64,000 bases of DNA from an uncultured Oscillospiraceae bacterium (GTDB lineage: Bacteria; Bacillota; Clostridia; Oscillospirales; Oscillospiraceae): the NCBI GenBank assembly GCA_947632175.1, contig CANROC010000012.1, forward strand, positions 1-64,000. The letters run 5' to 3'. Positions within the stretch are counted from its first letter, which is position 1. The number at the start of each line of letters is the position of its first letter. The notes beneath the pieces were generated by a model. It did no database searches and had not been told where the DNA came from. It saw only the letters and a list, made by a program, of their open reading frames with translations. The position numbers and the translations under genes are program-made. Positions 1 to 8,688 of the stretch are shown here, in pieces.

Positions 1-704
1 ATAAAGCCGGCCACGAAGAGGTTCACGGGCTTATCAAACACCTCCGTGGGCGTGCCGATCTGGTTCACAAAGCCGTCCTTCATGATGACGATGCGGTCGC
101 CCAGCGTCATGGCCTCGGTCTGGTCGTGGGTGACGTACATGAACGTGGTGTTGATGCGGGAGCGGAGCTTGATGATCTCGGCGCGCATCTGGTTCCTCAA
201 TTTGGCATCGAGGTTCGAAAGCGGCTCGTCCATAAGAAACACCTTGGGGTCGCGGACCATGGCGCGGCCAATGGCGACACGCTGTCTCTGGCCGCCGGAC
301 AGGGCCTTGGGCTTGCGCTCTAAGTACTGGGTGATGTCGAGGATCTCGGCGACTTCTCTTACCTTCTTGTCGATCTCGTCCTTCGGGACCTTCTTGAGCT
401 TGAGGGCGAAGGCCATGTTGTTGTAGACGGTCATGTGGGGGTAGAGGGCGTAGGACTGGAAGACCATGGCGATGTCCCGGTCCTTGGGCTCCACGTTGTT
501 GCAGAGCTTCCCGTCGATGTAGAGCTCGCCGCCGCTGATCTCCTCCAGGCCGGCCACCATTCTCAAGGTGGTGGACTTTCCGCAGCCGGAGGGGCCGACC
601 AGGACGATGAACTCCTTGTCCTTGATGGTCAAATTCACGTCGTGGACCGCCGTGACGTTGCCCTCATAGACCTTCTTTAAGTTTTTCAGGATGACTTCTG
701 ACAT
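1..704 (-). CDS. Carbohydrate ABC transporter ATPase, MsmX/UgpC type (partial)
   Basis: ATP-hydrolysing subunit that powers carbohydrate import. The first 234 residues are present and the C-terminus lies beyond the left edge. Visible motifs: Walker [10 protein letters not shown] (about 37-45), Q-loop in [10 protein letters not shown] (about 81-90), signature LSGGQRQRV (about 135-143), Walker B VFLMDEP (155-161) and the H-loop of [10 protein letters not shown] (about 193). This is the pattern of the multitask ATPases that serve several sugar importers. It is the only ATPase in the glucan locus, so it probably energises both permease pairs upstream. The ribosome site before the ATG at 704 is weak (GAACGAG). 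It is separated from the GH2 gene by 223 bp with its own repeats, so it may be transcribed separately. Confidence 0.95.
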   Translation of the reverse strand, partial: MSEVILKNLKKVYEGNVTAVHDVNLTIKDKEFIVLVGPSGCGKSTTLRMVAGLEEISGGELYIDGKLCNNVEPKDRDIAMVFQSYALYPHMTVYNNMAFALKLKKVPKDEIDKKVREVAEILDITQYLERKPKALSGGQRQRVAIGRAMVRDPKVFLMDEPLSNLDAKLRNQMRAEIIKLRSRINTTFMYVTHDQTEAMTLGDRIVIMKDGFVNQIGTPTEVFDKPVNLFVAGF

Positions 705-840
705 TTTTTCTCGTTCTGGCGAAAGGTGAACTTGCCTTGCGCCTCACGGGTACCCGATGGAGTGATACCCGCTTTTACGGCACGTCTCCACAGTGCCGCA
801 CCCGGAACGCCGGGAGTTTTTTGACCTCCTTTTTGATGTA

Positions 841-898
841 CGGACCGCCATAAAAATGGAGTGGCGGACCGCCATGAAATACTATGTCAAACCGCCGT
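841..898 (-). promoter_or_regulatory. Three iterated 11-bp repeats upstream of the ATPase gene
   Basis: On the minus strand, ATGGCGGTCCG occurs twice (841-851 and 865-875) and a variant, ACGGCGGTTTG, once (888-898). The spacing is 24 and 23 bp, about two helical turns. The middle copy also forms a short dyad (TGGCGG-T-CCGCCA), and the third can pair with an adjacent CCGCC. They sit between the end of GH2 and the ATPase start, so they could be operator sites or a weak termination structure. The rest of the 705-927 gap contains small inverted repeats (GGCAC...GTGCC, GGGTA...TACCC) and no convincing gene. Confidence 0.35.
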
Positions 899-927
899 AT
901 GGCGGGTTGAGCCACTTATGATGCCGA

Positions 928-2691
928 TCAACCGGCGAATATCTCTCTCATTCTGTCCGGGTCGGCCTTGGGGCGGCGGTCGGGCGTCAGCAGGCCGTTT
1001 ACCTCCTGCATCACGTCCGTAAGCTGGGTATAGCAGAAGCCCTGGCAGCCGGGAAGCGCCTTCAGGGCCTCCGTCTGCTCCCGGACCCGGCGGAAAAACG
1101 CCTCCTCGTCCGGGACCTTGTCGTTGTAGCCCCAGGCCTCCACGCCGCCCACTTTTTCCTGTTCCCCGGGGCTTGCGAAGGCGATGCCGCCGTACTCCGT
1201 CACCAGGAAAGCCTCGTCGCCTCTCGGCCCCCAGCCGGCGGCCCAGAGCGGCCGGCGGCCGGCATCGACCGTCTCGGTGCCGGTGCGGTCCTGAAGATGC
1301 GCCGTCAGCTCCGCCCCGGCGGCGCTGTAGTCGTGGGCGGTCAGAAGGTCGGTCACCGTCTGCTCCCAACCGTCGTTTCCCGAGCAAAGACGCGTGCCGT
1401 CCGCCGCCTTCGTGAGGTAGAAAAGGGCGTTTGCCGCGGCCTGCTGGGCGGGGTTCGTCCCGATGTCCGACACGCCCCAGCTCTCATTGAGGACGGTCCA
1501 GACGATGAGCGAGGGGTGGTTATAGTCCCGGCGGATGAACTCCAGCGTCAGTCTCGCCAGATTCTCCACCGTCTCGTCTGAAAAGTCGTAGGCGCTGGGC
1601 ACCTCGCCCCAGACAAGGAGGCCCATTTTGTCCGCCCAGTAATAATAGCGGGGGTCCTCCGCCTTCTGATGCTTTCTGGCGCCGTTGAAGCCCAGGCGCT
1701 TTGTTAAGGCTATGTCCGCCCGGATGGCCTCGTCGCCGGGCGGCGTCAGGAGCGTATTGGGCCAGTAGCCCTGGTCCAGGACCAGGCGCTGGTATAAGGG
1801 GCGGCGGTTCAGGAGCACCTGCCCGTTCACCGTCTCCACCTTCCGCATCCCGAAATAGGTGCTGACCGCGTCGATCCGGCGGTCCCCGGAGAAAACCTCC
1901 GCCCGCAGATCGTAGAGCGCCGGGTCGTCCGGCTCCCAAAGCCGCAGAAAGCGGGAGACGTCCAACTCCGCCCGGACACGCCGGCCCTCCGCCGCCGCAT
2001 GGACCGCGGCGCATATTTCACCGTTCATGGAAACCGTAAGCGCCACACGGACATCCGCGCCCGGGGTCTCGTTCAACGTAAGCTCCGCGACGGCGCGTCC
2101 TGTGTCTATGTCGGGCGTCACGCGGAGGGCCTCTACGCGCACTTCCCCCGCCTCCTCCATGTACACGGTCTGCCAGATGCCGCTGACTGGGGTGTACCAG
2201 CACCCCATGAGGCCCCGGTCCCAATACTGCTTGCCCCTGGGCTTCGTCCTGTCCGGGAAATCCGTGACCCGCAGGCAGAGATCGTTCTCGCCGGGCCTTA
2301 CATAGTCCGTGGCGTCCACGGTAAAGGGCGTATAGCCGCCGGCGTGTCCGCCGGCCTGCCGGCCGTTCAGGTAGACCCGCGCCTCCCAGTCCACGGCGCC
2401 GAACCGCAGGAGGACACGGCCGCCCCGCGGCTCCTCCGGCACGGTAAAGGTCCGTCTGTACCACAAGATCGGGTGGATCTCGTCCGTAGGTCCGATGCCG
2501 CTGGCCGCGCATTGGTAGCAGAAAGGCACGGTAATGGTCCTCGCGAGCTCATGCTCCGGCCTGTACCACGCCTCCCGCAGACCCCTGTCGTCATCGTCAA
2601 AGGCAAACTGCCACGCACCGTTGAGGTTATAAAAGGTGTCCCGCCTGAAATCCGGCCTTGGATGCTCCGGACGGGGGATCTGTCCGCTCAC
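928..2691 (-). CDS. Glycoside hydrolase family 2 enzyme, intracellular
   Basis: 587 residues with the GH2 layout: jelly-roll sugar-binding domain (about 15-180), immunoglobulin-like domain (about 185-285), then a TIM barrel. The predicted acid/base is E403 in VLNESWG and the nucleophile is E499 in VTEYGG. No signal peptide is visible, so it acts in the cytoplasm on imported oligosaccharides. GH2 covers beta-galactosidase, beta-glucuronidase, beta-mannosidase and others, and the sequence does not fix the substrate; the context suggests removal of side groups or branches from glucan-derived oligosaccharides. It starts 4 bp after the end of the GH30 gene, so the two are co-transcribed. Confidence 0.9.
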   Translation of the reverse strand: MSGQIPRPEHPRPDFRRDTFYNLNGAWQFAFDDDDRGLREAWYRPEHELARTITVPFCYQCAASGIGPTDEIHPILWYRRTFTVPEEPRGGRVLLRFGAVDWEARVYLNGRQAGGHAGGYTPFTVDATDYVRPGENDLCLRVTDFPDRTKPRGKQYWDRGLMGCWYTPVSGIWQTVYMEEAGEVRVEALRVTPDIDTGRAVAELTLNETPGADVRVALTVSMNGEICAAVHAAAEGRRVRAELDVSRFLRLWEPDDPALYDLRAEVFSGDRRIDAVSTYFGMRKVETVNGQVLLNRRPLYQRLVLDQGYWPNTLLTPPGDEAIRADIALTKRLGFNGARKHQKAEDPRYYYWADKMGLLVWGEVPSAYDFSDETVENLARLTLEFIRRDYNHPSLIVWTVLNESWGVSDIGTNPAQQAAANALFYLTKAADGTRLCSGNDGWEQTVTDLLTAHDYSAAGAELTAHLQDRTGTETVDAGRRPLWAAGWGPRGDEAFLVTEYGGIAFASPGEQEKVGGVEAWGYNDKVPDEEAFFRRVREQTEALKALPGCQGFCYTQLTDVMQEVNGLLTPDRRPKADPDRMREIFAG

Positions 2692-2695
2692 GCGC

Positions 2696-4030
2696 TCATC
2701 TCCCCTCCGCTCCCCAACGCACCGTGGCGATGGTGTGGGGCTCCAGGGTAAAGCTGTACCCTTGCGCGGCGTTGTCGGTGACGCTGACGAAGCGGGGCGC
2801 GTCCGTGGGGTTCAGGACCACGCAGGAGCGCGTGCCGTCGGGGTTTTCAAAGGCCGCGGCCATCAGGACAGCCGTGGGAACGGAGACGCCCAGGCAAACG
2901 CACCCCGGCGCGGCGGCCCTGGTGATCTGGCCGATATACCAGTATTCGCCCATGAGCCGAAAGTCCCGCCCGTCCTCCGTGAGCATCACGGGCGCCTCGC
3001 AGAAGTTCCCCACGTGGTTGGGGCCGCCCTTGGCGTCCAGCAGGAGGTTCCAGTCCATGGACCCGGAGATGCCGGCGTTCAGGTTCCCGATCATGTCCCG
3101 GGCGTACATCTCCGCCTTGCGGACGCTGCCGGCATCCGAAAAGCGGCTGTACTCCACGCACCCCTCGGTGAACCAGACCTCCTTCTCCGGCCAGCGCTCC
3201 CGGCAAAGCCGCACCGCGTCGAAGTGCTCCCCGGTGTACCAGTGGACGCCGAAGCCGTCCACCGCGCTCTCCGCTCCCGGGACGGACAGGGTCTCGGCGG
3301 CCCGCCACAGGAGGACCTCCTTGTTGTGGTCCCAGGCGAGGATCTTCACGTCCCCCAGGCCCTCCCGGTCAAGGGCGGCGCGCAGAAGCGGCGCGAAGGC
3401 CCCCTCCTCGGCTCCCGAATAGAGGCAGGAGTCCCAGGTCTGAGTGGCGGCGGGCTCGTTCTGGATGGAGACGAGGCGCACATCGCAACCGGCCTTGCGG
3501 TAAAAGGCGGCGTATTTGGCCATGCAGGAGGCCCAGAGCTCCCGGTACTCGGGCAAAAGCTTCCCACCGTGGTTCATCTCCCCGTTTGTCTTCATAAAGG
3601 CCGGGGGGCTCCAGGGGCTCAAGAGGAGCCCGATGGGCCTCCCCGCCGCGGCCTGGGCGTCCCGGAGGAGGGGCAGGAGGTACTGTTCGTCCCGGACCGT
3701 GTGGAAGTCCGGGTCCTCCGGCGACTCCATGCAGGCGTAATTGCCCAGGGCGAAGTCGCAGCTGCCGATGTGGACCCGGCCCAGTGCGTAGCGCAGGCCG
3801 CTCTCCCCAAAGTAAGCCTCAATAAACTCCCGGCGCTTTTCCTCCGGCAGCTTCAGATAATTGACCCCGGACGCCTCGGTGAAGGCCCCGCCGAAGCCCT
3901 CCACACGCTGGCGGCGCAGGTCCGGATAGACGCTGATCTGATTTACGCAGTTGACGGGCCCGGGCTCCAGCTCACTCTCCTGCCAATATATCCCTCTGCT
4001 CAGGTCCGTAACAGTCAATGTGGCTTTCAT
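2696..4030 (-). CDS. Glycoside hydrolase family 30 (beta-glucosidase / beta-1,6-glucanase type)
   Basis: 444 residues resembling the glucosylceramidase-like GH30 enzymes. The predicted acid/base is E192 in SIQNEP and the nucleophile is E289 in VWFTEG. GH30 members of this shape cleave beta-1,6 or terminal beta-glucosidic bonds, which fits removal of beta-1,6 branches from a beta-1,3-glucan. No signal peptide is seen. The ATG at 4030 is chosen because a GAGGTG ribosome site lies just upstream; an upstream TTG would add five residues and remove that spacing. A TATAAT hexamer lies on the minus strand 10-20 bp before the ribosome site, so an extra promoter may drive GH30 and GH2. Confidence 0.88.
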   Translation of the reverse strand: MKATLTVTDLSRGIYWQESELEPGPVNCVNQISVYPDLRRQRVEGFGGAFTEASGVNYLKLPEEKRREFIEAYFGESGLRYALGRVHIGSCDFALGNYACMESPEDPDFHTVRDEQYLLPLLRDAQAAAGRPIGLLLSPWSPPAFMKTNGEMNHGGKLLPEYRELWASCMAKYAAFYRKAGCDVRLVSIQNEPAATQTWDSCLYSGAEEGAFAPLLRAALDREGLGDVKILAWDHNKEVLLWRAAETLSVPGAESAVDGFGVHWYTGEHFDAVRLCRERWPEKEVWFTEGCVEYSRFSDAGSVRKAEMYARDMIGNLNAGISGSMDWNLLLDAKGGPNHVGNFCEAPVMLTEDGRDFRLMGEYWYIGQITRAAAPGCVCLGVSVPTAVLMAAAFENPDGTRSCVVLNPTDAPRFVSVTDNAAQGYSFTLEPHTIATVRWGAEGR

Positions 4031-4169
4031 AGTGACACCTCGCAATTATAGCTTTTTATTTGGAAATAAGCCTTTTTATACGATTCTGACTTCTGATCGT
4101 ATCTTACCCCGCGGGAGAGGAGAACAGCCTCGGTGAGGTCTATGCGGAGAATGACGGTGTTCCCGTCCC

Positions 4170-4232
4170 CTAAATCGCTGTGGCCGTTGTCTTGCCCCCG
4201 GCGGTGACGGCGGCGACGGATATGACCTTCAT
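4170..4232 (-). pseudogene. Truncated P-loop NTPase/kinase gene start
   Basis: A 20-codon reading frame begins at an ATG that overlaps the Nudix stop codon (ATGA), the usual sign of translational coupling. It encodes a beta strand followed by a Walker A-like loop (VAAVTAGGKTT), which looks like the N-terminus of a small P-loop kinase. It stops at a TAG after 20 residues, and no continuation is recognisable in the roughly 140 bp before GH30. I read it as the stump of a deleted operon gene. Chance resemblance cannot be excluded at this length. Confidence 0.4.
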
Positions 4233-4729
4233 CAGACCGTCCTCTTCAGCCGCAGCTCAAAGGCCGGCCTTGTCCTGTATTCCATATAGACAGGCCGGCC
4301 GGTGTACTCCAAAAACGCCTTGTACCGCTCGATGATCGCCGGGCCCTTTATGCGTTCCAGAACCTTGTTCTTCGGGACCCAGGCCGATTCCGAGTTTTCG
4401 TCGGAGGGCCTGGGTTCCCCGCCCACATAGCGGCAGATAAAATCCAACATGATCTTTGTGGGAATCTCCTTGACGCCGTTGTACCCGGGATACTTGCCGG
4501 TGTTGGACGCGATACAAAAGACCTCCCCTACCTCTACATCGATGCCGGCCTCCTCCATGATCTCGCGCCTCACGGCGTCGATCACATTCTCCCCCACCTC
4601 CACCTGTCCGCCGGGGAAGACCCAATCGTAGTTGTAGGTCTTGACCATCAGGACCTGGTCTTGGTCGTTGAGGACGACCCCGGCGGCGGCGATGATGTGT
4701 GTGGGAAAGACACGCGCTTTATTTTCCAT
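4232..4729 (-). CDS. Nudix hydrolase
   Basis: 165 residues. A complete Nudix box is visible: GGQVEVGE, then REIMEEAG (about 40-62), matching GX5EX7REUXEEXGU. Such enzymes hydrolyse nucleoside diphosphates linked to another group, and the particular substrate cannot be read from the sequence. It starts 12 bp after the end of the GyrI-like gene, so it belongs to the same transcript, although a role in glucan metabolism is not obvious. The ribosome site is AGGTGCC before the ATG at 4729. Confidence 0.85.
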   Translation of the reverse strand: MENKARVFPTHIIAAAGVVLNDQDQVLMVKTYNYDWVFPGGQVEVGENVIDAVRREIMEEAGIDVEVGEVFCIASNTGKYPGYNGVKEIPTKIMLDFICRYVGGEPRPSDENSESAWVPKNKVLERIKGPAIIERYKAFLEYTGRPVYMEYRTRPAFELRLKRTV

Positions 4730-4741
4730 AAGGCACCTCTT

Positions 4742-5245
4742 CTACGCCACAATAAAGCAGTAGTCCAGGATCACGCATCCCCGCTCGTCCGGGGTGGTGA
4801 AGCGGGGGCAGAGCCCGTTTTCGAAAGATATCTCAAAGCCGCCGGCATTCGTGACCGGCTCCAGGCCCGCCTCCAAGAGTGCCTCCCGGCAGGCGGGGAT
4901 CAAGGAGTGGACCTCCCCTTCCGGGCCGTAGATCCACGCGGTGCCGAAGGCCCCGGCGGGCAGGTCCAGGTACTCAAACCCCTCCGGCGCCGCCGTGCCT
5001 GCGGGCGCGAACATGCCGATCCAATAGTCCGTAAGCTCCCCGTTCCGGCGTCTTTCCAGCCCCACGTAGCCGCCGCCGTTCTCCCAGACCTTCAAAACGG
5101 CCTCAGCGCCGCCCATGGCCCGCTCGACGGTGTCGAACCAGCCGCAGCAGAACCACTCGCCCCAGTGGTCAAAATCCTGATGTCTCTTCCCGATGAACCG
5201 AAGGGCGGGGACCGGGTCCCGGAACACCTTTTTTATCTCAGGCAT
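4742..5245 (-). CDS. GyrI-like / AraC effector-binding domain protein
   Basis: 167 residues resembling the stand-alone GyrI-like small-molecule-binding fold (paired SHS2 modules), including FIGKRHQ near the N-terminus, DYWIGMF mid-protein and a GCVILDYCFIV end. Family members bind hydrophobic or cationic ligands, and some act as regulators or esterases. There is no DNA-binding domain. It overlaps the end of the intracellular GH16 gene by 8 bp and has a GGAGGAG ribosome site, so it is translationally coupled to the glucan enzymes. Its ligand and role are unknown. Confidence 0.65.
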   Translation of the reverse strand: MPEIKKVFRDPVPALRFIGKRHQDFDHWGEWFCCGWFDTVERAMGGAEAVLKVWENGGGYVGLERRRNGELTDYWIGMFAPAGTAAPEGFEYLDLPAGAFGTAWIYGPEGEVHSLIPACREALLEAGLEPVTNAGGFEISFENGLCPRFTTPDERGCVILDYCFIVA

Positions 5246-5996
5246 CGTTCTCCTCCTTCTGGTACACCCGCACGTAGTCCACCTCCATGACGAAAGGCAT
5301 ATCCTCCTCCGCCACGGGGCCGCCCATGAAGCCGCCCACGGCGATGTTCAAAATCATGTAGTAGGGCTTGTCATACGGCCAGGCCGTCTCGGTCCTATCC
5401 TCCGTATCGTCGGTCTTACGGTATTTGCACACGCTGACGCCGTCCAGAAAATACTCCACATACTCAGGCGTCCATTCCATGCCGTAGACGTGGAACTCCT
5501 CGCACACACCGGGGCAGACGTACCCGGTGGAGTACTGTCTCGTGTCGTGGCGGGTGTGGTTGTGCTTTTGGGAGTGGAGGCTGTAAACAAGGCGGTTTTT
5601 CTCCATGACCGTGTGCTCCATCATGTCGATCTCCCCGCACAGAGGCCAGCGCACGCCCCGGCGGATGTCGTCGGCCAGAAACCAGAAGGCCGGCCAGGAG
5701 CCGCGCCCGGAGGGGAGCTTGGCGCGGATCTCAAAGTACCCGTACTGCCAGGACTGCCTCTCCCACGTCGTCATGCGCACGGAGGTGTACTCCCGCTCGC
5801 CGTCCCGCTCCTTCAGGGCGCGCATGAGGAGCTTTCCGTCCCGGACCTCCACGTTGGCCGCCCGGTCGGTGTACGCCTGGAGCTCATTGTTGGCCCATTT
5901 GCGGTTGCCCACATCGTAGTTCCATTTCTCGGGGTCCGGGCGGCCTTCATAGTCAAATTCGTCGTGCCAGACAAGGCGATACTCCTTTAGCTCCAT
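5238..5996 (-). CDS. Glycoside hydrolase family 16 beta-glucanase, intracellular
   Basis: 252 residues, essentially one GH16 jelly-roll. The catalytic motif GEIDMMEH is at 121-128 (nucleophile E122, acid/base E127), and a C-terminal strand EVDYVRVYQ is typical of laminarinases. The ATG at 5996 follows GAGGAGG with good spacing; the longer upstream frame would remove it. No signal peptide is present, so the enzyme acts on imported oligosaccharides, unlike the secreted GH16 lipoprotein upstream in the same operon. The beta-bulge form of the motif (EIDMME) is that of beta-1,3-glucanases rather than lichenases. It follows the GH94 gene after 10 bp. Confidence 0.93.
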   Translation of the reverse strand: MELKEYRLVWHDEFDYEGRPDPEKWNYDVGNRKWANNELQAYTDRAANVEVRDGKLLMRALKERDGEREYTSVRMTTWERQSWQYGYFEIRAKLPSGRGSWPAFWFLADDIRRGVRWPLCGEIDMMEHTVMEKNRLVYSLHSQKHNHTRHDTRQYSTGYVCPGVCEEFHVYGMEWTPEYVEYFLDGVSVCKYRKTDDTEDRTETAWPYDKPYYMILNIAVGGFMGGPVAEEDMPFVMEVDYVRVYQKEENDA

Positions 5997-6006
5997 GATT
6001 GCCTCC

Positions 6007-8688
6007 TCATAGAATGACCGTGATCTCCGCCTTCTCCCCGCACTCGGCAAGCCGCGCCCGGGGGATGACCGTCCCCTCTACGCGCTCGCCGTTGAGCGTG
6101 AGCTCCCGGACGGCCGTATAGACGGGCGCCTCGCCGCGGGCAAGGAAGCTCACCCGGAGGGCCACGCCGGCAAAGGAGACGGAGAGGGCGCATCGGAGAT
6201 GCGCGTCCAGCTGCTCCCGCAGGAGCTTGGGGGCGATCTCCAGATCCCCCCACAGGCCCCGGACGCCGTACTGCTGGGTGACGGCGGTGAGCATGAGCCA
6301 GCTGGCCGAGCCCGTGAGGTAGGGGTACATCCCCCTGCCCCGGTCGCTGAAATACTCCGGGATGCCCGGGTAGCAGCGGCTCTTTTCAAAGCTCCCGGCC
6401 TGGCGGCACAGGGCGTCCAGCACACGGCGGCCCTCCCGGACAAAGCCCCGCCGGTAGAGGGCGTTGGCGTACATCACCGACATGTGGGAAAAGACGGCGC
6501 CGTTCTCCTTGTGGCCGTAAGCAAAGCTGAAGGCGCGCCCCATGGCCGGCACCTCCCCGTAGTCGGTGTTGAGGCGGTAGCCGCCGATCTCCTCCCGGCA
6601 TAAGAGCCGGTCGGCGCTGCGGATGATGTCCCGCACCTGCCCGTCCGAGGCGGTCCCGAACATGACCGGGAACACCTGGGCGGTGAGGCCCATTCTGGTG
6701 ACGCCTCCTACGATGCCCTCCAGGCGCCGGCCGTTGTCGTCATAGTAGCCGTTGAAGAAGCTCCCCTCAGGCGTGGACTGCCACTCCGTGGCGCGGATGT
6801 GGGCGCGGATCCAATCCGCCATGGCCCGGAGGTGCGCGGAGAGGTCCCGGAGGGACACGGGCTCCTTCCCGCCGGGGACAGCGTGGGCACAGCTCTCGCC
6901 GTATGCGCGCAGGAGCTCCGTCTTGCGCGCCGGGTCGTCGAAGACCTCCTCCGGCGCCGTCAGGAGCGGCAGGAGGACGCTGTGGAGCATAAGGGTGGGC
7001 GTTGTGGCGGCAAGTCTTTCCGTGACGTCCGCCAGCTCCGCCAGATTTCCGGCGTAGGCGGCGGTGAAGGCCACGCTCTCGCCCCGGTGGGGGGCCATGT
7101 CCAGCGCGTCGTTCCAGTCCGCGCCCCGCAGGCGGATGTGGTTGTGCTCCCCCACATCGAAGAAGGCGGTGACGTTCTCGATGAGGACGTGCTCCAGGAC
7201 GCTCCCGACGATCTCCCGTCCCGCGCCGTCCCTTTGCCGGACGCCCTGCTCCTCCCGCCAGAGCATATCCGTCCGCTCCCCGCGGCATATAAGCTTATCC
7301 TTGAAATACCCGGCCTCCTCCAGAAGGATGCCCAGGTCCCCGGTCTGGTGGATATAAAGGCTGATGGTCTGGAAAGGCCAGAAACCGTGGTCCATCCAGA
7401 CGCGCAGGATATCGTTCCTGTCGGCGATAAACTCTCCCTGGCGGTAGCCGATGATGGTGGCGTTGGTGCCGTCCATCCGGATCCCCGCGCAGTAGTCGAT
7501 GAGCTTCTCCCGGACGCCCTCCGGGGCCATCAGCAGCAGCGCGATGCAGTCCTGCCACAGGTCCCGCCAGCCCCGGCCGCCCTTGCCGTAATCGTGGTAC
7601 GGGAGGAAGGAGCAGCCGAAGATCCGCCGGAGGATGGGCTGAAACGTCACCCAGCGCATGAGGCAGTCCCGGTCCGGGTCCCCGGATTCATAGCGGACGT
7701 TCACCTTATCCCGCCAATACGCGCGTGTCCGCTCCAGGGCCGCGCGGCACTTCTCCCCGCCGGCATAGAGCGCCAAAAGCTCCTGGCGGCGCTGGGCGGC
7801 GCGGTCCTTGTCCGTGATGCCCATGAGGACGGTCCACGTCCGCTCCCCGCCGGGGGCCAGGCGGACTGTCTCAAAGCGGAGGGCCCCCACGGCCTCACAG
7901 CCGGCGACCGCCGCGCCGGGGCCGGTCCAGACATCGGCGTCCCCGTAGACCGCCAGGGGCCGGGCGTAGCTCCCGCCCTCCCCCAGGAAGGCCGAGGCAT
8001 CGGCGCAATACTCCCGCGCGGGCGCGCCGTCCCCGTCCGCGCCGTAGACGTAGTAGGTCCTGCGGTTTTCGCTGTGGCCCCGCTCGTCAAAGCTCAGTGT
8101 CGGCGTGACCTCCACGCCTCCGGGGACCGTGCGCGCCCTGTGCAGGAGGCTCGTCACGTGCCGGTGATCCCGAAGCCTGTCGGCGCCCCGGCAATAGAGC
8201 GGAATGGCCGCGATGGGCGTGACGGTAAGCGCGCCGCCGGACTCGTTTTTGACGGTGACCTCCATGATCTCCGGCGCGCCGGGGTCCGGGGGGACAAAGG
8301 ACGTGACGCGGGCGCTGACGCCGTATACCCCCGAGCGTCTCAGTACCGTCTGCCACAGAAGGCCGGCCTCCAGCGTGACCTCGTCCTCTCGGGGCGTGCC
8401 CCGCGCGGCCTCGCTTTCGGCACTGCCGCCGGTGGCGGACCAGACGCCGCGCCCCTCCAGGATGAGCCAGAAGCTCCTGGTGGAGCGGTTGTTGTGGAGG
8501 TCCTCCACACTCACCGGCTGCAGGAGAAAGGCGTTCTGGTCCAGCTTGCTGTCGCCGCCCAGGTTCGGCGTGACGCAGCTTTTGAGCCCCGCCTCCCCGG
8601 CCAGCGGGAAATAAAGCCCGCTGGTGCGCTCCGGGTGCTCCAGCCGAAAGCTCCCGTCCCGGTCTATAAACTCATATCGTTGTTCCAC
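6007..8688 (-). CDS. GH94-type disaccharide/oligoglucan phosphorylase
   Basis: 893 residues, the usual size of cellobiose- and laminaribiose-phosphorylases. An N-terminal beta-sandwich (YRQ- and GGD-rich, about 1-300) precedes an (alpha/alpha)6 barrel with GGRGWRDLWQD (about 370-380) and the hallmark GADWNDALD (about 522-530), which carries the catalytic Asp. Such enzymes split a beta-glucosidic disaccharide with phosphate to give glucose 1-phosphate and glucose. In this laminarin-type context, laminaribiose is the best guess, but cellobiose or sophorose cannot be excluded. The start is the GTG at 8688, preceded by GGGAGGAC at 7 nt, and it overlaps the fusion gene by 17 bp, indicating coupled translation. 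Confidence 0.88.
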   Translation of the reverse strand: MEQRYEFIDRDGSFRLEHPERTSGLYFPLAGEAGLKSCVTPNLGGDSKLDQNAFLLQPVSVEDLHNNRSTRSFWLILEGRGVWSATGGSAESEAARGTPREDEVTLEAGLLWQTVLRRSGVYGVSARVTSFVPPDPGAPEIMEVTVKNESGGALTVTPIAAIPLYCRGADRLRDHRHVTSLLHRARTVPGGVEVTPTLSFDERGHSENRRTYYVYGADGDGAPAREYCADASAFLGEGGSYARPLAVYGDADVWTGPGAAVAGCEAVGALRFETVRLAPGGERTWTVLMGITDKDRAAQRRQELLALYAGGEKCRAALERTRAYWRDKVNVRYESGDPDRDCLMRWVTFQPILRRIFGCSFLPYHDYGKGGRGWRDLWQDCIALLLMAPEGVREKLIDYCAGIRMDGTNATIIGYRQGEFIADRNDILRVWMDHGFWPFQTISLYIHQTGDLGILLEEAGYFKDKLICRGERTDMLWREEQGVRQRDGAGREIVGSVLEHVLIENVTAFFDVGEHNHIRLRGADWNDALDMAPHRGESVAFTAAYAGNLAELADVTERLAATTPTLMLHSVLLPLLTAPEEVFDDPARKTELLRAYGESCAHAVPGGKEPVSLRDLSAHLRAMADWIRAHIRATEWQSTPEGSFFNGYYDDNGRRLEGIVGGVTRMGLTAQVFPVMFGTASDGQVRDIIRSADRLLCREEIGGYRLNTDYGEVPAMGRAFSFAYGHKENGAVFSHMSVMYANALYRRGFVREGRRVLDALCRQAGSFEKSRCYPGIPEYFSDRGRGMYPYLTGSASWLMLTAVTQQYGVRGLWGDLEIAPKLLREQLDAHLRCALSVSFAGVALRVSFLARGEAPVYTAVRELTLNGERVEGTVIPRARLAECGEKAEITVIL

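Noticed and set aside
705-840. Leader-peptide or riboswitch upstream of the ATPase
   Set aside because: Short inverted repeats are present, but none of the conserved cores I know could be matched, and the possible 8-codon frame has no properly placed ribosome site.
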